A DNA stretch of 46,349 nucleotides from Sedimentisphaerales bacterium (GTDB lineage Bacteria; Planctomycetota; Phycisphaerae; Sedimentisphaerales; Anaerobacaceae). Below the pieces are notes generated by a model. That model was not told where the DNA came from. It saw only the letters and a list, made by a program, of their open reading frames with translations, and did not search any database. The stretch is taken from positions 1 through 46,349 of the forward strand of contig JAFGLV010000135.1 in the NCBI GenBank assembly GCA_016927855.1. Direction: 5' to 3'. Of this stretch, positions 17,882-28,700 are shown in pieces (the stretch's first letter is position 1; each line of letters begins with the position of its first letter). The position numbers were made by a program, and so were the translations under genes.

Positions 17882-18793
17882 TTAGCTCATCAGCTTTTTG
17901 AGCAAGGCGCGTTGGAAGTGGAGGCGGTTTTCGGCCTGGTCGAAGATGATCGAGTTGGGCGACTCGGTGACGTCGTCGGTGATCTCGTAGCCGCGATAGG
18001 CCGGCAGGCAGTGCATGATCTTGACGTGCGCCGGCGCCGCAGCCACCAACGCGCCGTTGACCTCGAAGCCAGCGAAGTTCTTCTGGCGCTTCTCCTTTTC
18101 CTCTTCCTGGCCCATGCTCACCCACGTGTCGGTGTAAATCACGTCCGCCTGCGCCACGGCGGTGCGTGGATCGTGCGTCTGGGCCACGCTATCGGCGAGG
18201 ATACCGTTGGCCTTGTCGATGGATTCGGTATCCAGCTCGTAGCCGGCCGGCGACGCGACGATCAACCTCATGCCGAGTTTGGCGGCCGCGAAGGCCAGCG
18301 ACCGCGCCACGTTGTTGCCGTCGCCGACGAAGGCGATGGTGATGCCTTCGATTCGGTCGAAGTGCTCCCAGATCGTCAGCACGTCCGCCATCGCCTGGCA
18401 GGGATGCGACCAGTCCGTCAGCGCGTTGATGACCGGGACGCTCGCATACCGCGCCAGTTCGGTGACCGCCTTGTGCTCGAACGTACGCGCCATGATCCCA
18501 TCGACGTAGCGACTCAGCACCCGCGCGATGTCCTTGATCGGCTCGCGCTTGCCGATGCCACCAATATCCTCGGGCTTGACGTAGATCGGGTTGCCGCCCA
18601 AGTCGGTCATCGCGACCTGGAAACTGATGCGCGTCCGCAGGCTGGGCTTCTCGAACAACATCGCGAGGACCTTGCCGGTCAGGCAGGTGTCACGCCGGCC
18701 CGACTTGTAGACCGCCTTGAGGTCGCGGCTCTCTTGCAGCAGACCCATCAACTGCTCGGACGTGAAATCGCTTATAGCCAGGAAATCTTGCAT
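17882..18793 (-). CDS. argF: Ornithine carbamoyltransferase
   Basis: Makes citrulline from ornithine and carbamoyl phosphate, the sixth step of arginine synthesis, in the cytoplasm. The 303-residue product has the carbamoyl-phosphate loop FEKPSLRTR (49-55; many family members have S-T-R-T-R), the HPCQ motif at 130-133 in TDWSHPCQAMAD, FVGDGNNVARS, and the ornithine-binding HCLPAYRG near 265. Length is normal for the family. The ATG lies 3 nt after the argD stop, so the gene is probably co-transcribed and coupled with argD. The Leu in the SxRTR position is seen in other planctomycete-type enzymes (recollection) and does not by itself suggest the N-acetylornithine-specific form. Confidence 0.95.
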   Translation of the reverse strand: MQDFLAISDFTSEQLMGLLQESRDLKAVYKSGRRDTCLTGKVLAMLFEKPSLRTRISFQVAMTDLGGNPIYVKPEDIGGIGKREPIKDIARVLSRYVDGIMARTFEHKAVTELARYASVPVINALTDWSHPCQAMADVLTIWEHFDRIEGITIAFVGDGNNVARSLAFAAAKLGMRLIVASPAGYELDTESIDKANGILADSVAQTHDPRTAVAQADVIYTDTWVSMGQEEEKEKRQKNFAGFEVNGALVAAAPAHVKIMHCLPAYRGYEITDDVTESPNSIIFDQAENRLHFQRALLKKLMS

Positions 18794-18796
18794 GGC

Positions 18797-19975
<1,179 letters not shown>

Positions 19976-20030
19976 CAGTGTCATTCCTTCTCGGCAGCAC
20001 GTCCGTCGTTCGTCGGTTGCGCGGCTCGTC

Positions 20031-20128
20031 GTGTCGCGGACATCTTGCCCGCGTGTCTCGAAGGCGTCTCGCCTTCGAATCGAGGGCAGGATGCCCTCGC
20101 CACGCGCGGGCGGGGACGCCCGCGACAC
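20031..20128. repeat. 98-bp palindromic multi-hairpin element, copy A
   Basis: The element has ends GTGTCGCGG and CCCGCGACAC that are nearly inverted copies. It folds into successive hairpins, including GAAGGCG-tct-CGCCTTC and GAGGGCA-gga-TGCCCTC, flanked by CGCGGGC-type stems. A second copy of exactly the same length lies at 46101-46198 with six differences by eye. It occupies most of the argB-argD gap. Confidence 0.85.
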
Positions 20129-20137
20129 GACCACCGA

Positions 20138-21016
20138 TCATCGCCTGACGATCTCGGTGCCGATGCCGGCTTCGGTGTAGATTTCCAGCAGCAACGAATG
20201 GGCGATCCGGCCGTCGATGATGTGCGCCTTGCGGACGCCGGCCTCCAGCGCGGTCAGGCACGCCTCGACCTTGGGGAACATCGCGTCGGTAATGATGCCG
20301 GCGTCGATCATCCCCTTGATCTGCGTCTCGTTGAGACTGCTGACCCAGCTTTCCGGGTCGTTGATGTCGCGCCTGATGCCATGCGTGTCGCTGACCATAA
20401 CGAGCTTCTCGGCGACGACGGTCGCGGCCACCATGCCGGCGGCGCTGTCGGCGTTGACGTTGAGCTTGCCACCGCCTTTGTCCAGAGCCACCGAGGCGAT
20501 CACCGGGATCGTACCGTCGGCGCAGAGGGTCTGGAGCAGCTTGCCGTTGACGCTGGTGACTTTGCCAACCAGCCCCAGGTCGATCTTGCGTCCTTCGGGC
20601 CCGGCCAGCCGCAGCGTCTCGGCCAGCAGTACGCAACTGCTCAGCGAGTGCAGGCCCATCGCGGTGCAGCCCAGCTCTTCGAGCGTCTGGCAGATGGGCG
20701 TGTTGGTCTTGTGCACCAGCGTGTGCTCGGCAATGGTCAGCGTCCGCTGGTCCGTATAGCGGCGACCCTGTACCCAGACCGGTTCCAGGCCCGCCTCATT
20801 CATGGCGCGGGTAATGGCCTTGCCGCCACCGTGAACGATGATCGGGCGCATCCCGACCGTGGCCATGAACGCGACATCCGTCAGCAGGCTCCGCTGGGCC
20901 GCCGGGTCGTCCAGAACGCTGCCGCCCAGCTTGAGCACCACGATCCGGTCCCGGAAGCTGCGGATGTACGCCATCGCCTCGATCAGGGCACCGGCTTTTG
21001 CAATGGCTTCTTGCAC
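20138..21016 (-). CDS. argB: Acetylglutamate kinase
   Basis: Phosphorylates N-acetylglutamate, the second step of arginine synthesis and the usual feedback target. A GTG at 21016 is chosen because AAGGAG lies six bases before it. This gives 292 residues. Motifs of the amino-acid kinase family are present: VVLKLGGSVL (27-36), VHGGGKAIT (61-69), the GLVGKV segment, and LNVNADSAAG near the substrate site. The N-terminal helix before the first strand (residues 1-22) resembles that of arginine-sensitive hexameric enzymes, so feedback inhibition is plausible. It leads the argB-argD-argF set. The other arginine genes are not in the window. Confidence 0.93.
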   Translation of the reverse strand: MQEAIAKAGALIEAMAYIRSFRDRIVVLKLGGSVLDDPAAQRSLLTDVAFMATVGMRPIIVHGGGKAITRAMNEAGLEPVWVQGRRYTDQRTLTIAEHTLVHKTNTPICQTLEELGCTAMGLHSLSSCVLLAETLRLAGPEGRKIDLGLVGKVTSVNGKLLQTLCADGTIPVIASVALDKGGGKLNVNADSAAGMVAATVVAEKLVMVSDTHGIRRDINDPESWVSSLNETQIKGMIDAGIITDAMFPKVEACLTALEAGVRKAHIIDGRIAHSLLLEIYTEAGIGTEIVRR

Positions 21017-21053
21017 GTAAAGCTCCTTGGATTCGCACAAAAACAAACCATTG

Positions 21054-21082
21054 AGGGTATGCGTCCCGCCGGGCCAAGTCAA
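21054..21082 (-). promoter_or_regulatory. Possible promoter of argB-argD-argF
   Basis: TTGACT (21082-21077) and TACCCT (21059-21054) are spaced by 17 bases on the minus strand, about 40 bases before the argB GTG. The -35 is 5/6 but the -10 is poor, so support is weak. Confidence 0.35.
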
Positions 21083-21129
21083 GTGGGATTGCGTCCAGAT
21101 TCGACAAATTCCACGCGGCCCCCTCCGGG

Positions 21130-21290
21130 GAAATCCGAAGCACGAAATCCGAATCTCGAAACAAGCACAAATGTTCAAATGCTCGAAATCCAAAACGCAC
21201 CCTCCGACAGGCGCGAGCGTTTCGGTCATTGGAATTTCGGTGCTTGGGGTTTGTTTCAGATTTCGTGCTTCGAATTTCGTGCTTGTCGCC
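21130..21290. repeat. Long imperfect inverted repeat between dcd and argB
   Basis: The left arm (21130 to about 21197) contains GAAATCCGAAGCACGAAATC. The right arm (about 21220-21290), read on the other strand, contains GAAATTCGAAGCACGAAATC followed by a similar AAGCAC/CGAAAT pattern. The whole can form one hairpin of roughly 160 bases and looks like a non-coding MITE-like element. Confidence 0.7.
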
Positions 21291-21313
21291 GCCGGGGCAC
21301 GGCGGGATGCCAG

Positions 21314-21925
21314 TCAGGCCCCTTCCGACGTCGACTGCTCGTGAAACGCGCTGGGGTTGGGGAGGATCTCGCCTCGGACCTCCTCGACGACGAGCTGGGC
21401 GATATGCATGGCGGGCCGGAGGATGATGGTCATGGCTCCGAGGTTGATCATTTCGAGCGTGAGCGGCCCGGCCCAGCCGGGATGGACGGTGGGTGCGGTG
21501 AAGTGGACGAGCAGGCCACAACGGGCCCGGCTGCTCTTGCCTTCGATCCGAGCCGCCAGGTGCGGCGTGCCCTTGTCGATGGGCAGCTCGATCCGCTCCA
21601 GCGTTCGGCCCAGGAGGAACTGGTGGGGTCTGAGCGGATAGGGTTCGTCGTCCGTCAGCGTGTACCGTTGCGAGTGGCCTGCGATGATCTCCGAGAGCGT
21701 CCCGGGCTCCGTCACGTCGTAATGGTACGGCCCAGGCTGCGGCACCATGATCTCGCGGAACAGCCGCAGGTCCACCGCGTGCGTGTCGTAGGGGCAGTAT
21801 CGCCCCGCCTCCGGGCGCCTGGGCAACGGCTCCGGCTCGATCACCAACCGCCCCTCGTCCAACGCCCGCTGTATCTCGACATTCGACAGAATCACGTCAA
21901 CATTCCCAACTCGACCCAAATTCAT
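21314..21925 (-). CDS. dcd: dCTP deaminase family protein
   Basis: Member of the dCTP deaminase/dUTPase fold, most likely converting dCTP to dUTP for thymidylate synthesis. The 203-residue product carries EGKSSRARCGLLVHFTAP (the Ser-Ser-x-x-Arg catalytic segment) and HPGWAGPLTLEMINLG, the beta-strand pair typical of the family. IILRPAMHIAQLVVEE is the final conserved strand. The ATG at 21925 has no clear ribosome binding site. A GTG ten codons later, just before ILSNVEIQ, aligns better with the usual family start. It lies upstream of argB on the same strand but is separated from it by a 160-bp inverted repeat, so it need not share its transcript. Confidence 0.85.
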   Translation of the reverse strand: MNLGRVGNVDVILSNVEIQRALDEGRLVIEPEPLPRRPEAGRYCPYDTHAVDLRLFREIMVPQPGPYHYDVTEPGTLSEIIAGHSQRYTLTDDEPYPLRPHQFLLGRTLERIELPIDKGTPHLAARIEGKSSRARCGLLVHFTAPTVHPGWAGPLTLEMINLGAMTIILRPAMHIAQLVVEEVRGEILPNPSAFHEQSTSEGA

Positions 21926-22017
21926 GCGTCAACCGTCATGCCTGCAGTATACGCTCGGCTCCGCCGGCCCGCCAGAGCTACGGAGGTACCCCCTGCCATC
22001 TCAGGATCGTGAACCAT

Positions 22018-22107
22018 GTTTGTAGTGGGCCCGTCAGGGCCTATGCCGCATCGCGCCCCGCCACGCCACGCGATCCCGAGATAGCGTCTGACGACGCCAC
22101 TACGAAC
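22018..22107. repeat. 90-bp inverted-repeat element
   Basis: Starts GTTTGTAGTGG and ends CCACTACGAAC, terminal inverted repeats matching at 10 of 11 positions. Further inside, CCGTCAGG faces TCTGACGACG. It sits between dcd and the Fur-family gene and has no coding capacity. Confidence 0.6.
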
Positions 22108-22142
22108 GACCCCACATTCTGCCGACCTGGGGAAATTCCTCG

Positions 22143-22170
22143 TTGACGGGGCGAACCGGGTGCTTAGGAT
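22143..22170 (+). promoter_or_regulatory. Sigma70-type promoter of the Fur/PerR gene
   Basis: TTGACG (22143-22148) and TAGGAT (22165-22170) are spaced by 16 bases, just upstream of the Fur-family gene. The -10 overlaps the first bases of a perfect palindrome, which suggests repression at this promoter. Confidence 0.5.
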
Positions 22171-22184
22171 TACGTAATCGTAAT
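22169..22184. promoter_or_regulatory. Palindromic operator, probably autoregulatory (Fur/PerR-type)
   Basis: ATTACG-TAAT-CGTAAT is a perfect 6-4-6 inverted repeat, AT-rich in a GC-rich genome, lying 24 bases before the start codon and overlapping the -10 box. Size and position fit a Fur-family box. Binding by the adjacent product is inferred. Confidence 0.6.
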
Positions 22185-22208
22185 AATTCTTAGTTAGCTG
22201 GAGTTCGG

Positions 22209-22661
22209 ATGGCGGTGTCGAAGGCAGAGTATGAACGGCGGGTGGAACGGTTCGTGCGAACGTGCCGGGATCACGGAATGAAGGTGACGCACCAGCGGAT
22301 GGAGGTGTTCCGCGAGTTGGCCGGCACGGAAGAACACCCCGACGCCGAGGCGATCTACCAGAGCGTGCGTCAGCGGGTGCCGGCGATCTCGCGCGACACC
22401 GTCTACCGCACGCTGGCGTCGCTGGAGGAGCAAGGCATCGTGCACAAGGCCGAAATCCTCTTCAGCAAGGCCCGCTACGACGCCAATACGGACCGGCACC
22501 ACCACTTCGTCTGTACGGAGTGCGGCCGGGTGCGCGACTTCTACAGCGAGGCACTGAATGAGCTGCCGCTGCCCAAGACCGTGACGTCGCTGGGGCGCAT
22601 CGAATCGGCGCACGTGCAACTGCGCGGCGTCTGCGCGGCCTGCGCCCGACGCAAACGTTAA
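22209..22661 (+). CDS. Fur-family transcriptional regulator, PerR-like
   Basis: Metal-dependent repressor, most likely the peroxide sensor for the catalase, peroxiredoxin and ferritin genes that follow. The 150-residue product has the winged helix ([16 protein letters not shown], then [18 protein letters not shown]) and the dimerisation domain with [12 protein letters not shown]. The structural zinc is carried by two CxxC pairs, 102-105 and 142-145. Histidines at 97-99 and Asp91 and Asp95 lie where the regulatory metal site is expected. Gene order, rather than residues, favours PerR over Fur. TGGAG precedes the start, and a palindrome overlaps its promoter. Confidence 0.9.
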   Translation: MAVSKAEYERRVERFVRTCRDHGMKVTHQRMEVFRELAGTEEHPDAEAIYQSVRQRVPAISRDTVYRTLASLEEQGIVHKAEILFSKARYDANTDRHHHFVCTECGRVRDFYSEALNELPLPKTVTSLGRIESAHVQLRGVCAACARRKR

Positions 22662-22705
22662 TCAGAAGCAGAGAAACGTGCAATCTTGCCACGCACCAAA
22701 TAAGA

Positions 22706-22723
22706 CGAAATACGATTTACGAT
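22706..22723. promoter_or_regulatory. Candidate second regulator box upstream of catalase
   Basis: The minus strand here reads ATCGTAAATCGTATTTCG, which shares the CGTAA-TCGTA core with the operator at 22169-22184 and is itself an imperfect palindrome. It lies 25-40 bases before the catalase start. No confident -35/-10 pair could be assigned around it. Confidence 0.4.
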
Positions 22724-22747
22724 GCTGTTGCAGAAAGGAGCAGACAA

Positions 22748-24259
22748 ATGGCAAAGGACAAGAAGCGATTGACGATGGCCTCCGGCACCCCGGTGGACGA
22801 CGACCAGAACACCCTGACGGCAGGCCCCAAGGGTCCGGCCCTGATGCAGGACGTCCACGTGATGGAGAAGCTGGCCCACTTCAACCGCGAGCGCATCCCC
22901 GAGCGCGTCGTCCACGCCAAGGGCGCCGGCGCCTATGGCGTCTTCGAGTGCACCGCCGACATGAGCAAGTACACCCGCGCTAAGTTCCTCTCGAAGGCCG
23001 GCAAGAAGACGGACGTGTTCGCACGGTTCTCCACGGTCGGCGGCGAAAAAGGCTCGGCCGACACCGCGCGCGACCCGCGCGGCTTCGCGGTCAAGTTCTA
23101 CACCGAAGAAGGCAACTACGACATGACGGGCAACAACACGCCGGTGTTCTTCATTCGCGACCCGTCGAAGTTTCCCGACTTCATCCACACTCAGAAGCGC
23201 GACCCGGCCACGAACATGCCCAACCCCGATATGTTCTGGGACTTCCTCTCGCTGACACCGGAATCGCTGCACCAGGTGACGGTCCTGTTCTCCGATCGAG
23301 GCACACCGGACGGCTACCGCCACATGAACGGCTACAGCAGCCACACCTTCAAGTGGTACAACGCCAAAGGCGAAACGTTCTGGGTCCAGTACCACTTCAA
23401 GACCGAACAGGGCATCCGCAACCTCACGCGCCAGCAGGCGTCCAAGCTGGCGGGCGAAGACCCCGATTACGCCACCCGCGATCTGCGCGAGGCTATCGAG
23501 AAAGGCGCTTATCCCTCGTGGAAGGTGTGCGTGCAGATCATGCCGGCTACCGACGCCAAGACCTACCGCTGGAACATCAATGACATCACCAAGGTCTGGC
23601 CGCACGCGGACTATCCGCTCGTCGAAATCGGCCGCATGACACTCAACCGCAATCCGGACAACTACTTCGCCGAGGTCGAGCAGGCAGCGTTCTGCCCCGG
23701 CAACTTCGTGCCTGGCATCGCCGCTTCGCCTGACAAGATGCTCCAGGCCCGCCTGATGTCCTACCACGATGCGCACCTCTACCGGCTCGGCACCAACTAC
23801 CAACTCCTGCCGGTCAACGCGCCCAAGGCTACGCACGCGCACAACTACCAGCGTGACGGCTACATGCGCCTCGATGACAACGGCAAGGGCGGGCCGAACT
23901 ACTGGCCCAACTCGATGGATGGCCCCGCGCCCGATCCGAGTTTCGCGGAGCCGCCGATTGAACTGGAAGGCGTCGCGGCCAGGCATCCGCAGGAGCTGAC
24001 CGACGACGATTTCTTCCAGCCGGGCGAGCTGTACCGCCGGGTCATGAGCGACACCGACCGCGAGCATCTCGTGGGCAATATCGTCGCTCATCTGGGCGGC
24101 GCCCAGAAGCGCATCCAAAGACGCCAGACCGCCCTGTTCTACAAGGCCGACCCTGACTACGGCAAGCGCGTCGCCCAAGGCCTCGGCCTGGACGTCAAGG
24201 ACGTCGAGAAACTCGCCGCTATGAGTCAAGACGAACGTGTTACGGCAACCTCGGCCTGA
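22748..24259 (+). CDS. katA: Monofunctional heme catalase (clade 3, small subunit)
   Basis: Breaks hydrogen peroxide into water and oxygen. The 503-residue product is of the small-subunit type, with distal His56 in [11 protein letters not shown], the distal Asn in [32 protein letters not shown], and the proximal heme-ligand Tyr338 in [14 protein letters not shown]. The C-terminus ends near residue 500, without the flavodoxin-like extension of large catalases. No signal peptide is seen, so it is cytoplasmic. AAAGGAG precedes the ATG. It is followed by peroxiredoxin (64 nt) and ferritin genes, and preceded by the PerR-like gene, a standard peroxide-defence set. Confidence 0.97.
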   Translation: MAKDKKRLTMASGTPVDDDQNTLTAGPKGPALMQDVHVMEKLAHFNRERIPERVVHAKGAGAYGVFECTADMSKYTRAKFLSKAGKKTDVFARFSTVGGEKGSADTARDPRGFAVKFYTEEGNYDMTGNNTPVFFIRDPSKFPDFIHTQKRDPATNMPNPDMFWDFLSLTPESLHQVTVLFSDRGTPDGYRHMNGYSSHTFKWYNAKGETFWVQYHFKTEQGIRNLTRQQASKLAGEDPDYATRDLREAIEKGAYPSWKVCVQIMPATDAKTYRWNINDITKVWPHADYPLVEIGRMTLNRNPDNYFAEVEQAAFCPGNFVPGIAASPDKMLQARLMSYHDAHLYRLGTNYQLLPVNAPKATHAHNYQRDGYMRLDDNGKGGPNYWPNSMDGPAPDPSFAEPPIELEGVAARHPQELTDDDFFQPGELYRRVMSDTDREHLVGNIVAHLGGAQKRIQRRQTALFYKADPDYGKRVAQGLGLDVKDVEKLAAMSQDERVTATSA

Positions 24260-24323
24260 AAGGCAGACCGAGGGATGAAAACAGAAGACTGTATAGCCAG
24301 ATCGAATGAAAGGAGCATCGCGA

Positions 24324-25007
24324 ATGTGTGACGACAACCGAATGCCGCTGATTGGGGAGAAGGCCCCGTCGTTCAAGGCGGAGACTACGCAAGGACCGAT
24401 CAGTTTTCCGGAGGACTTCAAGGGAAAGTGGGTGATCTTCTTCTCGCACCCGGCCGACTTCACGCCAGTATGCACGACCGAGTTCATGACCTTCGCCAGC
24501 ATGGCTGACGAGTTCGAGAAGCTCAACTGCAAGCTGCTGGGCCTGTCCATCGACAGCACCTACAGCCACATCGCCTGGTTGCGGACGATCAAGGAGAAGA
24601 TCGAATACAAGGGGATGAAGAACGTCGAGGTGAACTTCCCGGTCATCAGCGACTTGACGATGGACGTCTCCAAGGCGTTCGGGATGCTCCAACCGGCCGC
24701 CAGCAGTACGCAGGCAGTGCGCGCCGTCTTCATTATGGATCCCAAGGCGATCGTGCGCGCGATCCTGTACTACCCGCTGAGTAACGGTCGCAACATGGAC
24801 GAGGTCAAGCGGCTGCTGGTCGCAATGCAGCACAGCGACAAGCACGGCATCGCCACCCCGGCCAACTGGCGGATCGGTGACGACGTGATCGTGCCGCCGC
24901 CGGGCTCCTGCGGCACCGCCAAGGACAGGGTGGAGAAACCGGATGCTGACACGAAGGTCCTCGACTGGTTCATGGTCCTCAAGAAGTGTCCGCACGGCAG
25001 CAATTGA
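24324..25007 (+). CDS. Peroxiredoxin (AhpC/TSA, Prx6-like)
   Basis: Thiol peroxidase reducing peroxides. The start at 24324 is chosen because AAAGGAG lies eight bases before it; the upstream in-frame ATG at 24306 overlaps that site. The product has 227 residues. The peroxidatic Cys50 is in HPADFTPVCTTEF. The long C-terminal arm with RIGDDVIVPPP is typical of the Prx6/archaeal group. Extra cysteines in GSCGTA and in the tail KKCPHGSN could serve as resolving residues, as in archaeal relatives. It lies between catalase and ferritin in one direction. Confidence 0.94.
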   Translation: MCDDNRMPLIGEKAPSFKAETTQGPISFPEDFKGKWVIFFSHPADFTPVCTTEFMTFASMADEFEKLNCKLLGLSIDSTYSHIAWLRTIKEKIEYKGMKNVEVNFPVISDLTMDVSKAFGMLQPAASSTQAVRAVFIMDPKAIVRAILYYPLSNGRNMDEVKRLLVAMQHSDKHGIATPANWRIGDDVIVPPPGSCGTAKDRVEKPDADTKVLDWFMVLKKCPHGSN

Positions 25008-25033
25008 GATCAGTCTGGACGAGCGACGGGGCG

Positions 25034-25062
25034 AGCGGGCGAGCGACATCGAGCCGCCCGCT
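25034..25062 (+). terminator. Hairpin between peroxiredoxin and ferritin genes
   Basis: AGCGGGCG and CGCCCGCT form an 8-bp stem with a 13-base loop. No T-tract follows. It may be an mRNA-processing or attenuation hairpin that separates expression of the two genes. Confidence 0.35.
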
Positions 25063-25098
25063 TGACCCGGATTGCTGTTTTCGCAAGGAGAGGTAACC

Positions 25099-25596
25099 AT
25101 GATCAGCAAGAAGATGACAGACGCCCTGAATCTGCAGATGAACCGCGAGTTCTTCAATGCCCGACTGTATCTGTCGATGGCCGCGTATTTCGAGTCGCTC
25201 AACCTGCCGGGCGCGGCCCAGTGGATGACGGCGCAGGCCCAGGAGGAGACGGGACACGCCATGCGCCTCCACCACCATCTGCGGGAGCGCGGCGCCCGTA
25301 TCGTCCTGGCCGCCCTGGAGGCGCCACCGACGCAGTGGGACAGCCCGCTGGCTGCCTTCGAGGCCGCCTACGAGCACGAGTGCAAGGTGTCCCGTCAGTT
25401 CGACGAGCACATGGCGCTGGCGCAATCGGAGAAGGACTACGCCAGCACCATCTTCCTCCAATGGTTCGTCAGCGAGCAGGTGGAGGAGGAGGCGTCCACC
25501 GATGAGATCGTGCAGAAGATCAAGATGATCGGGGACCACAAAGGCGGCCTGTTCATGCTCGACCGGGCCCTGGGCGAGCGCAAGGCAGACGATTGA
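25099..25596 (+). CDS. Bacterial non-heme ferritin
   Basis: Iron-storage four-helix-bundle protein that oxidises Fe(II) and so limits Fenton chemistry. From ATG 25099 (preceded by AAGGAGAGG) the product is 165 residues, the normal size. Ferroxidase residues are visible: E17 in MNREFFNARLY, E50 and H53 in QEETGHAM, and the later SEQVEEEAST with its ExxxE pair. It follows catalase and peroxiredoxin and may be co-regulated by the PerR-like protein. No heme-binding bacterioferritin features are apparent. Confidence 0.95.
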   Translation: MISKKMTDALNLQMNREFFNARLYLSMAAYFESLNLPGAAQWMTAQAQEETGHAMRLHHHLRERGARIVLAALEAPPTQWDSPLAAFEAAYEHECKVSRQFDEHMALAQSEKDYASTIFLQWFVSEQVEEEASTDEIVQKIKMIGDHKGGLFMLDRALGERKADD

Positions 25597-25708
25597 CCCA
25601 GCCACAAGCCTGGAACGTGGAGAGGCTCGCCCCCATGTCACAGGACGACGGAGTCAAAGCCCCCTCCGCCTGACCTTGGGCGCACGACAAGTCTGAACCG
25701 ACCCGCTC

Positions 25709-25740
25709 GGCCCGGGCCCTTCACGGCTCGGGCCTTTCTG
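25709..25740 (+). terminator. Rho-independent terminator after ferritin
   Basis: GGCCCGGGCC and GGCTCGGGCC form a stem with 9 of 10 positions paired and a 6-base loop, followed by TTTCTGTT. It ends the catalase-peroxiredoxin-ferritin direction and separates it from the convergent giant gene. Confidence 0.75.
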
Positions 25741-25756
25741 TTGGCTGGCTCATTTC

Positions 25757-28700
25757 CTACTGTTCGGCGTCTTCAACCGGCGATAGCGACGCTTCGGCTG
25801 TTCCGCCAAACGCTCCGGCGTTGATCCGGCCGCCATGGGGCGACACCTCGGCCCTGACGTCAGTATCGGGGTTGCCGGCGTCGATGCATGGGCTGGCGAC
25901 AACGTCTTGGACCCAGAGGGTCTGGATCGGGTCCCAGCGCCCTTGGGTGGAGCAGAGATGATAGTCACCATGGAACCATGTGGCCGTGACGTCACTCGGT
26001 TCTGCCGGCGACGCGAGATCGTCGATCAAGACCCAATGACCTGGCGCCGCAAAGCGCGGCGCCGCGTCAAAATTCCCGGTGCCCGGCCAGTCTCGCTGGA
26101 CATTGCTGTATGTCACCGACAGCGTGCCGGGTGGATCGACGACGATCTGTTGCGGCAGGTTGGCCCAGAGAATCGAATTGGTGATGGTGGCCGAGCCGGT
26201 GCAGTACAGTCCGCCGCCTTCAAGCCGACTGAAGTTGTCGGCAATGGTGCAGTTGACCAGAGTGGCACGACTGTCCTGCAGTAGCACCCCGCCGCCCAGA
26301 TCGGTCCGATTGCCGACAATCAGACAGTTGGCAATTACCGGGCTCGCGCCGATACACCGAACTCCACCTCCGGTGTCGGCGTTTCCACCTGTGATGGTGA
26401 AGCCTGCCAGGACAGAACGGGCTGACTCTCTCCCGTCGAAGGTCACAACGCTGGCCAGGTCGCCGCCGTGAATCGTGGTCTGCGAGATCGCTCCCGGCTC
26501 CGCCGTCGCCAGGCTCGACAGGGTAATGCTCCTGGCGCTGAACGCGATGTTCTCGTAGTAGACGCCTGGCCGGACCAGCACCGCCTGCCCATCGAACGAC
26601 GCGTCTATGGCCTCCTGGAGGGAATCGAACGGATGGTCCCAACTCCCATCCTCGCGCGGGTCGCTTACGGTCGGATCGCATGGCGCGACATCACCGGGCG
26701 CATCGTCGTCCACATACCAGCACATCGACGCCGGCGCGAACGTGGCGTGAAGGTCGCCATCCGCCGCGAGCACGAAGTCCACCCGACCCGCGCTCGGGGT
26801 GCCAATGTCTCCGCCGGCCACGAGACTCCCGCTCCAGCCGGCGAAGCAATAGCCGCTGTCGGGGACAGCCACGGCGCACACCCGCGTGCCGCCGGCGTAG
26901 GTGAAGAGCCCTTCGCCGGGGACCGCGACCGACCCTCCCGCGCCGGAAGAGACCGTAAGATCACACGGGTAGGCAGTGAAAATCGCCGTGATATCATAGT
27001 CACGGTCTATCGTGAGTGTCATCGGGTTCACATCCGACCAGAAGCTGCCTCCCGACCAGTGGCTGAAGTAGTAGCCGGCCATGGCCTGCGCTTCCAGGCG
27101 GACTTCTGTTCCGACCTGATAGGAATGCGAACCTTCGTCGGGATCGACAACGTAGCCTCCCGTGCCAGAGGAAACGGTCAGCGTGTGCTGAGGCAACCCG
27201 AAGTTCGCCACCAGCGTGTAGTCCGCATCGACGGTGACGCTCGTGACCGCCGCGCTGGGATTGGCCACCTTGCCGGCATCGACCGCCGTTCCTGTCCAGC
27301 CGGCGAACGAGCCGCCCGACTCGGCAACCGCCTGAACTGCAACCGTGCTGCCATGATCGCAACTGAACGCCCCTTCGCCCGGCAGATCGACGGAGCCGCC
27401 GCTGCCTGAAGAGATGGTCAGCGTGTGCTGGTCGATAGCGAACCCAGCTATCAGGGTGTAGTCCGCGTCCATCGTCACGGTAGTGGACGCCGCGCCGGCA
27501 TCGGCGACCTTGCCCGCCGTAACCGCCGTACCGCTCCAGCCGGTGAAATGATGGTTCGCTTGTGCCGTCGCGGTCACCGACACCGAAGTGGCAGACTCAT
27601 ACGAGTAGGTCCCCTCCCCCGGCGATGTCACAGATCCGCCGTTGCCCGACGAGATCGTCAGGGTATGCCCGCCAGCGATGAAGTGGGCCACTACGGTGTA
27701 ATCAGCATCTAATGTCATTTTCGTGCTGGCGGAGGTTGGACTCTCCACCCGGCCCGCATCCACCGCCGTTCCGGTCCAGTGTGAGAATCGGTAGCCGCTG
27801 AACGGTTCAGCAACGAGCCTCGGCCACCTATCCTTCGGAATCGTAAATGTACCCTCTCCTGGCTCAACGACGTGCCCTCCGTCTTCTGCGGACACGGTCA
27901 AGGTACACTGCTCGGGGGGGCCTGCGTATACGATGTATGCCACGAGAGTATAGTCTCCATCCACAAGCACTGTCGTACTGGAGGATTCGGGGTCGGCCAC
28001 TTTGCCCGCATCCACCGCCGTCCCCCTCCATTCCCGGAATTCGTAGCCGCTCCGTGCTTCGGCGACCACCGGAACAGTCGTGACGGAATCATAAGTGAAA
28101 AGACCGATTCCGGGGGTGGTCACGGTCCCGCTGTAGGTCACGGAGACGTCGAGGGTGTAATGAACGGTCGGTTCCGTAGCCTCGAAACTGGCCGCGAGAG
28201 TGTACTCGCCATCCACGGTCACGGACGTGCTCGTAGAGTGGGGATCATCCACTTTGCCGGCATCGACCGCGCTGCCCGTCCAACCTGAGAATTCGTAGCC
28301 ATTGAGTGCTTGTGCAGTCACAGACACGACGGTTCCGGGTGTGTATTCAAATGCGCCTTCACCCGGCGCGGTAACGTGACCCCCTGTGCCGGCTGATAGG
28401 GTCAGGCGTGACCGCTGGCCGGACTGGAAGTTAGCCCGGAGATAGTAATCGGCATCGATCTGAACGGTGGTGCTCGCGGATGTCGGACTGGCCACCTTGC
28501 CTGCATCGACCGCGCTGCCGGTCCAGCCGAGGAAGTAGTAGCCCTGATCCGCCACGGCGCTCACCGACGCGGTGGACCCGTCTGCATAGCGGAAGGAACC
28601 TTGTCCAGGCTTCTCCACGTGCCCACCGGCCGTTGACGACACGCCGAGCGCATACATAATCAGCGTTCCCAACTCGAAATTCGCGCGGAGCGAGTAGCTT

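Noticed and set aside
22658..24559. 633-codon minus-strand frame
   Set aside because: Antisense to catalase and part of peroxiredoxin, both certain genes.
26468..27409. 313-codon plus-strand frame inside the giant gene
   Set aside because: It lies antisense to the InlB repeats and has no motif. It is a shadow.
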